Positions 1-7,226 of a stretch of 64,000 bases of DNA are shown in pieces (position 1 is the stretch's first letter; each line of letters starts with the position of its first letter). A model generated the notes under the pieces. That model was given only the letters and a program-made list of their open reading frames with translations. It was not told the DNA's origin and did not search any database. Both the position numbers and the translations under genes were made by a program. The stretch comes from a bacterium D16-51. GTDB taxonomy: Bacteria > Bacillota > Clostridia > Lachnospirales > Lachnospiraceae. The DNA lies in contig RAYE01000008.1 in the NCBI GenBank assembly GCA_003612285.1, positions 1-64,000 of the forward strand, in the 5' to 3' direction.

Positions 1-159
1 CTTCTATAATTTTTGTCAGTTATATGTTAAATAAAACTTTAGTTATTTTGCAGAAAATATCAAACAATATCATTTTCTCATACTGCATAATTTAGAAAAT
101 ATCTGGGAAAATCATTTTTTATTTGTTTCTATCCTGATACCATTGACTGTGAATAGTAA
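1..159. mobile_element. Right arm of a MITE-like inverted-repeat element (cut by window edge)
   Basis: The first 159 bases match the right arm of the complete element at 9239-9681. Both begin with the same 19 bases (CTTCTATAATTTTTGTCAG), share a central block around CATACTGCA, and finish in a terminal repeat (here ATTGACTGTGAATAGTAA, there ATTGGCTGTAAATAGTAA). No transposase is encoded. The left arm lies outside the window. Non-autonomous mobility is inferred from the architecture. Confidence 0.6.
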
Positions 160-186
160 CTTTGCTTCGTATGCTTAATATTTTTG

Positions 187-215
187 TTGATTATATCAAA
201 GTAATCGTTTACACT
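187..215 (+). promoter_or_regulatory. Promoter and inverted-repeat operator of the R-M cassette
   Basis: TTGATT (187-192) and TACACT (210-215) are separated by 17 bases, a plausible sigma-A promoter. A perfect inverted repeat GATTA-N8-TAATC (189-206) overlaps the -35 end and fills the spacer, a position typical for operators of R-M controller proteins. Autoregulation by the XRE protein encoded at 241 is an inference. Confidence 0.45.
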
Positions 216-240
216 ATATCTTGTATGGAGGAAATGTGCA

Positions 241-450
241 ATGACAATATCAGAACAGATTAAAATATTATGTGTCAGGTGCAATCTCAGCGAGGCGGAA
301 CTGGCAAGGCGGCTTGGAAAGTCACCGCAGAGTTTTAATGCTAAAATGAAGAGAGGAAGTTTTACGATTGCAGATTTAGACGAAATAGCCGATGCGGCAG
401 GCGTTGTATTTGAACGCAGTTTTGTAATGATGAATGGAGACAGGATTTGA
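241..450 (+). CDS. XRE-family helix-turn-helix regulator, probable R-M controller protein
   Basis: A 69-residue protein that is almost entirely one lambda-repressor-like HTH: a SEAELARRLGKSPQSFNAKM segment at residues 18-37 supplies the two DNA-contact helices. The start has a good ribosome site (GGAGG, 226-230). Its TGA stop overlaps the ATG of the methyltransferase gene (TGATG), so the two are translationally coupled. Small XRE proteins ahead of type II methyltransferases usually act as C proteins that time methylase and nuclease expression; that role here is inferred from context. An unrelated XRE regulator cannot be excluded. Confidence 0.8.
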   Translation: MTISEQIKILCVRCNLSEAELARRLGKSPQSFNAKMKRGSFTIADLDEIADAAGVVFERSFVMMNGDRI

Positions 451-1520
451 TGAATACGGAAAAAATAACGGAATTTAGATTAGGCGAGCTGTTCTGCGGA
501 CCGGGCGGGCTGGCACTGGCAGCAACAACGGCAAAAATACAGAAACCGGAATATAAGATTATACATAAATGGGCAAATGACTATGATTTGGAAACATGTA
601 ATACATATACAAGAAATATATGTCCGGATAATGCAGACAGTGTTATTCATGGTGACGTCAGAAAACTGGATATAGAGCATTTAGGGGATATTGATGCACT
701 TGTTTTTGGTTTTCCCTGCAATGATTTTTCAGTGGTAGGGGAGCAGAAGGGGTTTGAAGGTGTTTTTGGACCGTTATATACCTATGGGGTTAAGGTGCTG
801 GAAAGATATCATCCGCAGTGGTTTCTTGCTGAAAATGTCGGTGGTTTGAAAAGTGCCAATGACGGGCGGGCATTTAAGCAGATTCAGGAAGATTTGGAGG
901 CTGTGGGTTACCGGCTATACCCCAATTTATACAAATTTGAGGATTACGGTGTGCCGCAGGCAAGACACCGGGTTATTATTGTGGGCATAAGGAAGGATTT
1001 GCCTTATGTGTTCAAAATCCCTAGCACAAAGCAGTATAAAGGTGTTGACAATACATGCAAAACAGCGATAGAGGTGCCGCCGATACCAGATGATGCACCC
1101 AATAACGAGCTGACGAAGCAGTCTGCTAAGGTAGTGGAAAGACTGACCTATATCAAGCCTGGTCAGAATGCATTTACAGCAGACATTCCGGAACATCTCC
1201 AGCTGAATGTCAAAGGGGCAAAAATCAGCCAGATATATAAGAGGCTTGATCCGGAAAAGCCGGCATATACCGTTACAGGTTCTGGCGGCGGGGGGACGCA
1301 TATTTATCATTATGCAGAACCGAGGGCATTGACGAACAGAGAGAGGGCAAGGCTGCAGACTTTTCCGGATAATTATGTGTTTGAGGGTTCAAAGGAATCT
1401 GTAAGAAAGCAGATAGGAATGGCGGTTCCTCCGCAGGGAGCAAAAATTATTTTTGAAGCGATATTAAAAACTTTTGCAGGCATAGAGTATGAGTCCATGC
1501 CTGCAAGCATAAAGGAATAG
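450..1520 (+). CDS. DNA (cytosine-5-)-methyltransferase (type II R-M)
   Basis: Methylates C5 of cytosine using S-adenosylmethionine to protect host DNA. Conserved blocks appear in order: SAM-binding motif I (ELFCGPGG, residues 13-20), catalytic motif IV GFPC with nucleophile Cys90, motif VI ENV (128-130), motif VIII QARHR (170-174), then the target-recognition region and motif X near the C terminus (IGMAVPPQ). Length of 356 residues is normal. ATG 450 is chosen over TTG 447 because GGAGA (436-440) is better spaced from it. It sits between the XRE gene and an NgoFVII-like nuclease, so it is very probably the cognate methylase. The target may resemble that of M.NgoFVII, but this cannot be read from sequence. 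Confidence 0.95.
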   Translation: MNTEKITEFRLGELFCGPGGLALAATTAKIQKPEYKIIHKWANDYDLETCNTYTRNICPDNADSVIHGDVRKLDIEHLGDIDALVFGFPCNDFSVVGEQKGFEGVFGPLYTYGVKVLERYHPQWFLAENVGGLKSANDGRAFKQIQEDLEAVGYRLYPNLYKFEDYGVPQARHRVIIVGIRKDLPYVFKIPSTKQYKGVDNTCKTAIEVPPIPDDAPNNELTKQSAKVVERLTYIKPGQNAFTADIPEHLQLNVKGAKISQIYKRLDPEKPAYTVTGSGGGGTHIYHYAEPRALTNRERARLQTFPDNYVFEGSKESVRKQIGMAVPPQGAKIIFEAILKTFAGIEYESMPASIKE

Positions 1521-1523
1521 CCT

Positions 1524-2543
1524 ATGTTTACGGAAGAATTTGAAGACAGGATTTTATTCGCTCCTGCGAAAATAGATGGTCTTTCCTGTAACCGTTTGAA
1601 GATTGTAACTGCTTTTACAGATGTGGAACGAATTTCAAGTCATCTGATTAAGCTGTATGATGGAAAGAATAAAGAGTATGTCCCTAATATTAAAGTAGAT
1701 ATTATTTTGGGGATGATAAAGGGTGCAGGGCTTACAGAGAAAAAACATAAAAAGATATGTGCACAGATTGAGCGCCTGAACAGTGTGGCAGGAATGCCGA
1801 AAATAACATGCCGCTATATTGTGGAAGGAAAACAGGTTCATTCTAAAGTTTATGTGTGGTGCAGGGGAAATAAAGCGGTTGCCGCATACTGCGGTTCAGC
1901 GAATTATACCATGAATGCTTTTTATGCAAGAAGAGAGTGCATGGATGCGTGTGATGCGAAAGAGGCACACCGTTATTACAAGAGCCTTTTGCCTGACAGC
2001 ATGGACTGCTTCGACGCTGGGTTAAGCAGTCGGCTGACGTTTGCGGCGAAGAAAAATGTGGAAGATGATGTAGCAGAAACAAATCTTGAAAATCTTTCAT
2101 GGGAGAAGTATCAAATAATACAGCCTTTGGATATACTGGAACTCTCTCTGTTAAAAGCTGACGGAACGGAAACGGGATATGGTTCAGGCGTTAATTGGGG
2201 GATTCGAAAAAACGGTTATAAAAGAAATCGGAATCAGGCATACATACCTTATAATATGGCAGACCAGAAGAAAGGATTTTTTCCATCGGTAAATCCTGAC
2301 GGGACATATCCTGTTTTCAAAGTTATCATTAAGGGGTATGGGGCGTTTTATATGAGACAGGCACAGGCAAACGGAAAAGGACTGCACACACCAGAAAGCA
2401 ATGCTGTTTTGGGTGAATGGATACGCCGGCAGCTTGGTGTTTCGGATGGGGTGTATATTACAAAGGAAATGCTTGAAAATGCAGGCGGAACAAAGGTATT
2501 GTTTAAGAAATATGATGATGGAATCTATACACTGGAATATTAA
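1524..2543 (+). CDS. NgoFVII-like type II restriction endonuclease (PLD fold)
   Basis: A 339-residue protein starting 3 nt after the methylase stop, with AAAGGA upstream inside the methylase gene. The N-terminal half carries a phospholipase-D-type nuclease signature: His106-x-Lys108 (VHSKVYVW) followed by GSANYT at 124-129. This arrangement is typical of the NgoFVII/BfiI group, which cut DNA without metal ions. The C-terminal half (about 190-339) would be the DNA-recognition domain, of B3-like type in that family. Coupling to a C5 methylase matches the NgoFVII system. The assignment is by motif and neighbourhood; the cut site is unknown. Confidence 0.8.
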   Translation: MFTEEFEDRILFAPAKIDGLSCNRLKIVTAFTDVERISSHLIKLYDGKNKEYVPNIKVDIILGMIKGAGLTEKKHKKICAQIERLNSVAGMPKITCRYIVEGKQVHSKVYVWCRGNKAVAAYCGSANYTMNAFYARRECMDACDAKEAHRYYKSLLPDSMDCFDAGLSSRLTFAAKKNVEDDVAETNLENLSWEKYQIIQPLDILELSLLKADGTETGYGSGVNWGIRKNGYKRNRNQAYIPYNMADQKKGFFPSVNPDGTYPVFKVIIKGYGAFYMRQAQANGKGLHTPESNAVLGEWIRRQLGVSDGVYITKEMLENAGGTKVLFKKYDDGIYTLEY

Positions 2544-2595
2544 GGAGTAAGGCAGGTGCTGCTTAGTGACCTTGCATGACAGAGGGTGATGAATT

Positions 2596-3030
2596 TTGGA
2601 TAATCTGACTGCACAGCAGAGACGGAAAAATATGCAGCATATCAAATCAAAGGACACAAAGATAGAAGTTATGCTGCGGAAAGCCCTTTGGAACAAAGGA
2701 TACCGTTACCGCAAGAATTATAAAGGGCTTCCGGGGAATCCGGATATTGTTTTGACAAAATACAAAATAGCAATTTTCTGTGATGGCGAGTTTTTTCATG
2801 GAAAAGACTGGGAAGTATTGAAACCACGACTGGAGAAAGGCAATAACGGCAGTTATTGGGTAAATAAAATATCCAGAAACCGGGAGCGGGATGATGAGGT
2901 CAATAAAAGACTGTTGTTTGAGGGCTGGACGGTTATTCGGTTCTGGGGAGATGAGATAAAGAAAGATGTGGAAGGGTGTGTGAAGGTTGTGGAAGAGGCG
3001 GTTTGGGACGTTAGTTTTTGGGAAGAGTAA
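2596..3030 (+). CDS. vsr: Very short patch repair endonuclease
   Basis: Nicks 5' of T:G mismatches formed when 5-methylcytosine deaminates, starting very short patch repair. The 144-residue product has typical Vsr features: N-terminal RRKNMQHIKSKDTKIE, the catalytic stretch GNPDIVL with the conserved Asp, the FCDGEFFHG strand and the late VIRFWG motif. The start is TTG 2596, with AGAGGGTGAT upstream; no ATG gives a full-length N terminus. It follows the C5-methylase and nuclease genes, as expected because Vsr offsets the mutagenic cost of C5 methylation. Confidence 0.93.
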   Translation: MDNLTAQQRRKNMQHIKSKDTKIEVMLRKALWNKGYRYRKNYKGLPGNPDIVLTKYKIAIFCDGEFFHGKDWEVLKPRLEKGNNGSYWVNKISRNRERDDEVNKRLLFEGWTVIRFWGDEIKKDVEGCVKVVEEAVWDVSFWEE

Positions 3031-3106
3031 TATGTTGATTTTGACAGACATCTAAACATTTTGGAACATCTTAGGAATACAGTAATTGCAAGGTTTTAAC
3101 AACTTC

Positions 3107-3148
3107 CGCAAGGATACGTCATCCTTCGCAACCTTACAAAACTGTAAG
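3107..3148 (+). promoter_or_regulatory. Orphan BceR-like operator
   Basis: A perfect 16-bp palindrome CTTACAAAACTGTAAG (3133-3148) fits the BceR consensus TNACA-N4-TGTAA exactly. It is preceded by CGCAAGGATAC (3107-3117). The same pair at nearly the same spacing lies upstream of the BceAB transporter (6316-6356). No ABC transporter follows here, so this may be a leftover of a former transporter locus or a duplicated promoter fragment. Confidence 0.55.
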
Positions 3149-3257
3149 CAGAGGATGGGGAGAGCAAATGTTGGAATTTGGGGAGTTTGTGAGGACATGG
3201 GAGGAAAATTTACACCAGTTTTACACCAAATGAGGGAGCTTTGGAACAATGATGTGA

Positions 3258-3526
3258 AATGGGGATTTTAAGAGGGGCAACAACGCGATATATGCAAAGT
3301 ACAATAAGTACCACAATAGCATTGATATTACGACATTTAATGGTTATCTGCTTCGGATTGACTGTAATAAAGCAGAGCAGGGGTTGAAAGTACCCCCCCC
3401 AAAAAAAATTCACAGTGTGCTTTGAATGCACTGGCGATTGATGAATCGTTGGAATACGCAAGATTGTATCTGGATCAGGAGATGTAGGCTTGGGTAGATG
3501 CGGAAGATAGTTTGGAAATTTGGTAA
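3258..3526 (+). pseudogene. Decayed small accessory gene
   Basis: One frame reads coherently from 3258 (DFKRGNNAIYAKYNKY then FNGYLLRIDCNKAEQGLK) into a C8-A8 homopolymer tract (3393-3408). The reading shifts frame there and continues as CALNALAIDESLEYARLYLDQEM, meets an in-frame TAG, then AWVDAEDSLEIW and TAA (3524-3526). The composition is protein-like throughout, so this is a gene broken by one frameshift and one nonsense change. It resembles short proteins common in Lachnospiraceae accessory DNA (possibly DUF6061), but I do not recognise the family with confidence. Confidence 0.5.
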
Positions 3527-3535
3527 TGATCTTAT

Positions 3536-3580
3536 AAGAACCTTCGCAGGTCATAATTTGGACTTGCGGGGGTTCTTTTG
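3536..3580 (+). terminator. Intrinsic terminator-like hairpin
   Basis: Arms AAGAACCTTCGCAGGTC (3536-3552) and GACTTGCGGGGGTTCTT (3564-3580 region) pair with few mismatches and are followed by a short T-run (TTTTG). It ends the decayed small gene just upstream. Confidence 0.6.
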
Positions 3581-3754
3581 ACAAAATTTAAGTTATAGTG
3601 GATAATTTAGGTAAAGATTGTTATTATGGTATTGATAAAATTTTGTTTAGTAGATGGATAATATTGGTATCTGTTTTTTTATGGGATTACAGGAATGAAG
3701 AATTGAAGAAATTGAGCTAAGAAAAACACAGAATTTTATGTGAAGGGGAATGTT

Positions 3755-4309
3755 ATGTATAATGAAAATACTATTTTAAAGGGGAAGAAGGTTACAGTAA
3801 TACCTCTACAACAATCTAATTTGAAATCGTATTTATTGGTTTATAAAAAGGCATCGGCTTTTGCAGAAATGTATGAAAAATATGATGACTTATGGAATGC
3901 TACGAGAAAAGATGTGGAAAACGATTATATACAGGCGGGGAATAGACGATTTTTAATAATACAAAATAGTTTGTCAAAATCTGTTGGTTATATTAATCTT
4001 ACTTTTGGTGATTCAAGACAAGCAGAAGTAGATCTTGCTGTTATAGAAGAATATAGGAGAAAGGGATATGCATTTGAAGCAGCAAAAATGTTGATACAAA
4101 ATACTATTAAAAATGGATTGGTCGAAAGTGTGATTTGGTCAGCGTTTCCATCAAACAAGGCAAGTTGCCATATTGCTGAAAAATTGGGTGGAGTTCTTAT
4201 CGAGAGAGGGAATTTCATAAAAGAGGCTATGCAAGCTGCCGGATGTACATTTGAATCTGTAGATGAAGGAGATATACCCAAAACAGTATCATATGAAATT
4301 AGAAAATGA
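3755..4309 (+). CDS. GNAT-family N-acetyltransferase
   Basis: A 184-residue acetyltransferase of the RimJ/RimL-like GNAT group, transferring acetyl from acetyl-CoA to an unknown amine. A central strand (VGYINLTFG, DLAVIEEY) leads into the acetyl-CoA pyrophosphate loop RRKGYAFEAAKMLI, followed by SAFPSNKASCHIAEKLGG, the usual late GNAT motif. ATG 3755 is preferred over GTG 3740 because AAGGGGAA (3743-3750) is correctly spaced. It is isolated, AT-rich and sits between decayed genes, suggesting recent acquisition. The substrate cannot be predicted. Confidence 0.8.
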   Translation: MYNENTILKGKKVTVIPLQQSNLKSYLLVYKKASAFAEMYEKYDDLWNATRKDVENDYIQAGNRRFLIIQNSLSKSVGYINLTFGDSRQAEVDLAVIEEYRRKGYAFEAAKMLIQNTIKNGLVESVIWSAFPSNKASCHIAEKLGGVLIERGNFIKEAMQAAGCTFESVDEGDIPKTVSYEIRK

Positions 4310-4357
4310 TTTGGTACTGTACAAAAAAATTTTATGTTTTAAAGAAGATTATTCCGA

Positions 4358-4764
4358 ATGAAAAAAATATCAGAAACAAGAAAAGACTATATTGCAAATA
4401 TTCAATGTGACATTTTAGAAGAACTATTTCAGTTGGTTAAACAAAAGGATTATAAGGATTTACCCCGTTACCAATATCTGGAGGAGAAACGACAAGCTTA
4501 TGATGAGGTATATATAAAAAAGGTCTATAAGACACTAGAAAAATGTCAACAGTATTTCAATTTGAAAGAGGCAATGAAGAAAGATGATGGGAAAACAGAA
4601 GAGGGTAACCTTATGGTTCGCATGGCTAAGAAAGAGGATATTCCTTTATTATTGGAGTATGAAAAAAGAAATCAGAAATACAGTATTCAGAAGAAGTTTT
4701 AGAAATCTGTGCAAAAGACTACTATACAAATACAGCATCATTATATTGTACTAAATATAGATAA
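4358..4764 (+). pseudogene. Broken ORF with a GNAT-like 3' remnant
   Basis: A 114-codon frame (4358-4702) has an unrecognised lysine-rich N-terminal part. From about 4613 (MVRMAKKEDIPLLLEYEKR) it resembles the start of a GNAT acetyltransferase. The frame stops at 4702, but an adjacent frame continues sensibly (YSEEVLEICAKDYYTNTASLYC) to TAA at 4762-4764, which implies a frameshift near 4675. The acetyltransferase core is missing. I read this as debris of an acetyltransferase locus; the first 85 residues could be an independent small protein. Confidence 0.45.
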
Positions 4765-4839
4765 TTACTGTAAGCAGGGTATTTTGACGCTTGGTGGGGA
4801 AATAGATAAAGGAGTGGAAAGACTAAATTACTATTTACT

Positions 4840-5952
4840 GTGAATCCATGGGCATTTCCGGTAAATTATGATGGGGAATATCATTACCGCAGCGGCAGTA
4901 CGAAACAGCAGTTAAGAGGTGATGCACTGACGAATTTTCTTATGTCTAAGACTGGTTTGAAATGGGATGCGGCTACAATAGCCGATATTTCAGTTGACGA
5001 TTTGGATAAGGAGAGTTTTGATATTTTTAGGCAGGAGGCACTCCGAAGCGGTCGAATGACGAAAGAAGATTTGGATATTTCAAATACAGAACTTTTGGAA
5101 AAATTAGATTTAATAGAAGATGGAAAGCTAAAACGTGCGGGTGCATTGTGTTTTTACCGTAAGGCAGAAAAAGTTATCAGCGGATGTTATGTGAAAATCG
5201 GCAAGTTTGAGGGCAGTGACTTATTGTATCAGGATGAAGTAAGAGGTTCTCTGCTTATTATTGCAGACAGGGTGATTGATTTAATTTATCTAAAATATTT
5301 GAAAGCAGCGATATCCTACCATAAGGAAACAAGAGTGGAAACATATCCATTTGCACGGGATGCAGTGAGGGAAGCTGTGTTTAATGCACTGATTCATTGT
5401 AATTGGGCAGATAATATCCCTATACAGATTCGGATTGAAGAAGATGTGATGTATATCAGCAACAGCAGTATGCTGCCCTTTGGCTGGACAGCAGAAACAT
5501 TGATGCATTCCCATTCTTCAAAGCCTTTTAATCCGGACATTGCGAGAGTTTTTTATCGGGCTGGTTACATTGAAAGCTGGGGGCGTGGCATTCAAAAAAT
5601 ATGTGATGCCTGCAAAAGGCTTGGTGCGGATGAACCGGAATATATTGTCCATGGTGGGGATATTATGCTTAAATTTAATGCCCTTCAAAGTGCCAAGGTG
5701 TCAGAATCCATAGCGACAAAAAATCGGGATGTCACAAAGGATGTCACAAAGGATGTCACAAAGGATGTCACAAAGGAAACGGAAATTTTAGCTTTGCTGA
5801 GAGAAGATGCATCCATGACAACGACAGAACTAGCACAGAGATTATCTGTAAACAGAAGAACAGTACAAAGAGAACTCGAAAAATTAAAAAAGAAAAATTG
5901 CATTGAACGTAAAGGTGGCAGGCGTTATGGATATTGGGAAATTCATGAATAG
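4840..5952 (+). CDS. N-terminally truncated AlbA_2/RecG-like ATP-binding regulator
   Basis: The 370-residue frame begins inside what looks like the end of an AlbA_2 (Schlafen-like) domain (YDGEYHYRSGSTKQQLRG, residues 10-27). It continues with the RecG-related ATP-binding C-terminal domain containing EAVFNALIHCNW and the glycine loop ESWGRGIQKICDAC. A four-fold DVTK repeat follows (about 296-312), then a helix-turn-helix (MTTTELAQRLSVNRRTVQRELEKL). Full-length relatives carry roughly 100 more N-terminal residues with the AlbA_2 core. The GTG start has no convincing ribosome site, so this is probably a 5'-truncated gene fused to foreign sequence. Confidence 0.7.
   Translation: MNPWAFPVNYDGEYHYRSGSTKQQLRGDALTNFLMSKTGLKWDAATIADISVDDLDKESFDIFRQEALRSGRMTKEDLDISNTELLEKLDLIEDGKLKRAGALCFYRKAEKVISGCYVKIGKFEGSDLLYQDEVRGSLLIIADRVIDLIYLKYLKAAISYHKETRVETYPFARDAVREAVFNALIHCNWADNIPIQIRIEEDVMYISNSSMLPFGWTAETLMHSHSSKPFNPDIARVFYRAGYIESWGRGIQKICDACKRLGADEPEYIVHGGDIMLKFNALQSAKVSESIATKNRDVTKDVTKDVTKDVTKETEILALLREDASMTTTELAQRLSVNRRTVQRELEKLKKKNCIERKGGRRYGYWEIHE
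5728..5775 (+). repeat. Four tandem 12-bp repeats coding DVTK
   Basis: GATGTCACAAAG occurs four times without a mismatch, adding (DVTK)4 between the ATP-binding and HTH domains. Identity at every codon suggests recent slippage. Copy-number change in steps of four residues would stay in frame and alter linker length. Confidence 0.9.
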
Positions 5953-6340
5953 AATATTAGTATAATCTAATTTAATTACTTTATCTTTTGGTGAGGACGC
6001 TTTTTTTAGAGTGCAGATTGTAAGGAACTAGAAGTTCCCGGAATGAATTTTCAAACACGCTCTAGTCAAATAGAGAATATCAAATTGGATATATGAATAT
6101 AGAAGGGTTTTAGAGAAACTTCCCATAACCAGCCGCGTTTTCAGCTTGTCTGACAAAATGCGTATCTGGCTTTTCTGCTATGCTTAATCCAGAATTCCGT
6201 ATACTAAAACCACCTTATATTTACACCATTTCGCTGAAAAAATATGAGAAATTAAACTCCGCCCCATATTCCCTAATCGCCTGTACTCATCTGTTTACAG
6301 TTTTTTGCAGATATTCGCAAGGATACCCTAACTTTTCAAT

Positions 6341-6415
6341 CTTACAAAACTGTAAGGTTATTATCTGGAAATGTAAGCCAAAGTTAAGGCATTACATTTC
6401 CTTTTTTATTATAAT
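6341..6415 (+). promoter_or_regulatory. BceR-like operator and promoter of the bceAB-type operon
   Basis: CTTACAAAACTGTAAG (6341-6356) matches the BceR box TNACA-N4-TGTAA. Downstream, TATAAT at 6410-6415 is the best -10 candidate, with no good -35, as expected for an activator-dependent promoter. A second dyad (GGAAATGTAAGCC with its complement, 6367-6401) lies between them. A BceRS-type two-component system would be the regulator in known systems; none is encoded in this window. Confidence 0.6.
6367..6408 (+). terminator. Hairpin plus T-run upstream of the bceA-like gene
   Basis: GGAAATGTAAGCC (6367-6379) pairs with GGCATTACATTTCC (6388-6401) across an 8-nt loop and is followed by TTTTTTATT. 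If transcription begins upstream this is an intrinsic attenuator. If it begins after TATAAT 6410-6415 it is instead a DNA dyad holding TGTAA/TTACA half-sites like the BceR box. Sequence alone does not decide. Confidence 0.5.
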
Positions 6416-6461
6416 GGGTACAGTAACAGTCCATAGTATCTTATTACAAGGAGGAAAAAGG

Positions 6462-7226
6462 ATGACGTTATTAGATGTTAGGAATGTAAAGAAAGTATAT
6501 ACGACCCGTTTTGGCGGCAATAAAGTAGAGGCGCTGCACAATATTACGTTTTCGGTGGAGCAGGGGGAATATCTGGCGATTATGGGAGAGTCAGGGAGTG
6601 GGAAAACAACTCTTTTAAATGTATTGGCTTCTATTGATAAACCGACGGATGGTTCAATTCAGTTAAATGGGAAGGAACTCAGCCAGATTCAGGACAGTGA
6701 GCTGGCGAAGTTCAGGAGGGAGCACTTAGGATTTGTTTTTCAGGATTTTAATTTACTGGACAGCTTTAGTTTGGGGGATAATATTTGCCTGCCGCTTGTG
6801 CTTGCCGGTGAAAAATATGATGCAATTGCGCCAAAGCTGCATGAAGTGGCGGAGCGCGTCCATATTAGGCAGCTTTTAGATAAATATCCTTACGAGGTTT
6901 CCGGGGGACAGAAGCAGCGTGCAGCTGTATGCCGTGCAATTATTACGGAGCCAGAGCTGATTTTAGCAGATGAGCCGACAGGGGCGTTAGATTCCAAATC
7001 TACAACAGATTTGCTGGATGCTTTTGAAAATATCCACCAGAGCGGACAGAGCATTGTCATGGTAACACATTCGACTGCTGCCGCCGCCAGGGCGGGAAGG
7101 GTCTTATTTATCAAGGATGGTGAAATTTACCATCAGATTTACCGAGGGGATATGACAAATGACATGATGTATAAAAAGATTTCAGATACATTGACGCTTT
7201 TGTTAGCGCAGGGAGGAGAGGCATGA
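6462..7226 (+). CDS. BceA-type antimicrobial peptide ABC transporter, ATP-binding subunit
   Basis: A 254-residue ATPase that would power a BceAB-type transporter freeing lipid II-cycle intermediates from peptide antibiotics such as bacitracin. Walker A GESGSGKTT (42-50), Q-loop (FVFQDFN), signature VSGGQKQR (146-153), Walker B LILADEP (166-172) and the switch His (MVTHS) are intact. An upstream open frame runs back to 6180, but ATG 6462 with AGGAGG just upstream is the real start. It overlaps the permease gene by 4 nt (ATGA). The substrate is inferred from the family. Confidence 0.92.
   Translation: MTLLDVRNVKKVYTTRFGGNKVEALHNITFSVEQGEYLAIMGESGSGKTTLLNVLASIDKPTDGSIQLNGKELSQIQDSELAKFRREHLGFVFQDFNLLDSFSLGDNICLPLVLAGEKYDAIAPKLHEVAERVHIRQLLDKYPYEVSGGQKQRAAVCRAIITEPELILADEPTGALDSKSTTDLLDAFENIHQSGQSIVMVTHSTAAAARAGRVLFIKDGEIYHQIYRGDMTNDMMYKKISDTLTLLLAQGGEA

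Noticed and set aside
3086-3271. 61-codon frame containing LQNCK
   Set aside because: The codons fall on the shared operator sequence; there is no ribosome site or protein similarity, and it overlaps the decayed gene.
5728-5775. Short direct repeats as a CRISPR array
   Set aside because: They are contiguous 12-bp coding units without spacers, and no cas genes are present.
6180-6461. N-terminal extension of the ABC ATPase frame
   Set aside because: It covers the BceR-like box, the hairpin and the promoter; AGGAGG and ATG at 6462 give the normal BceA N terminus.
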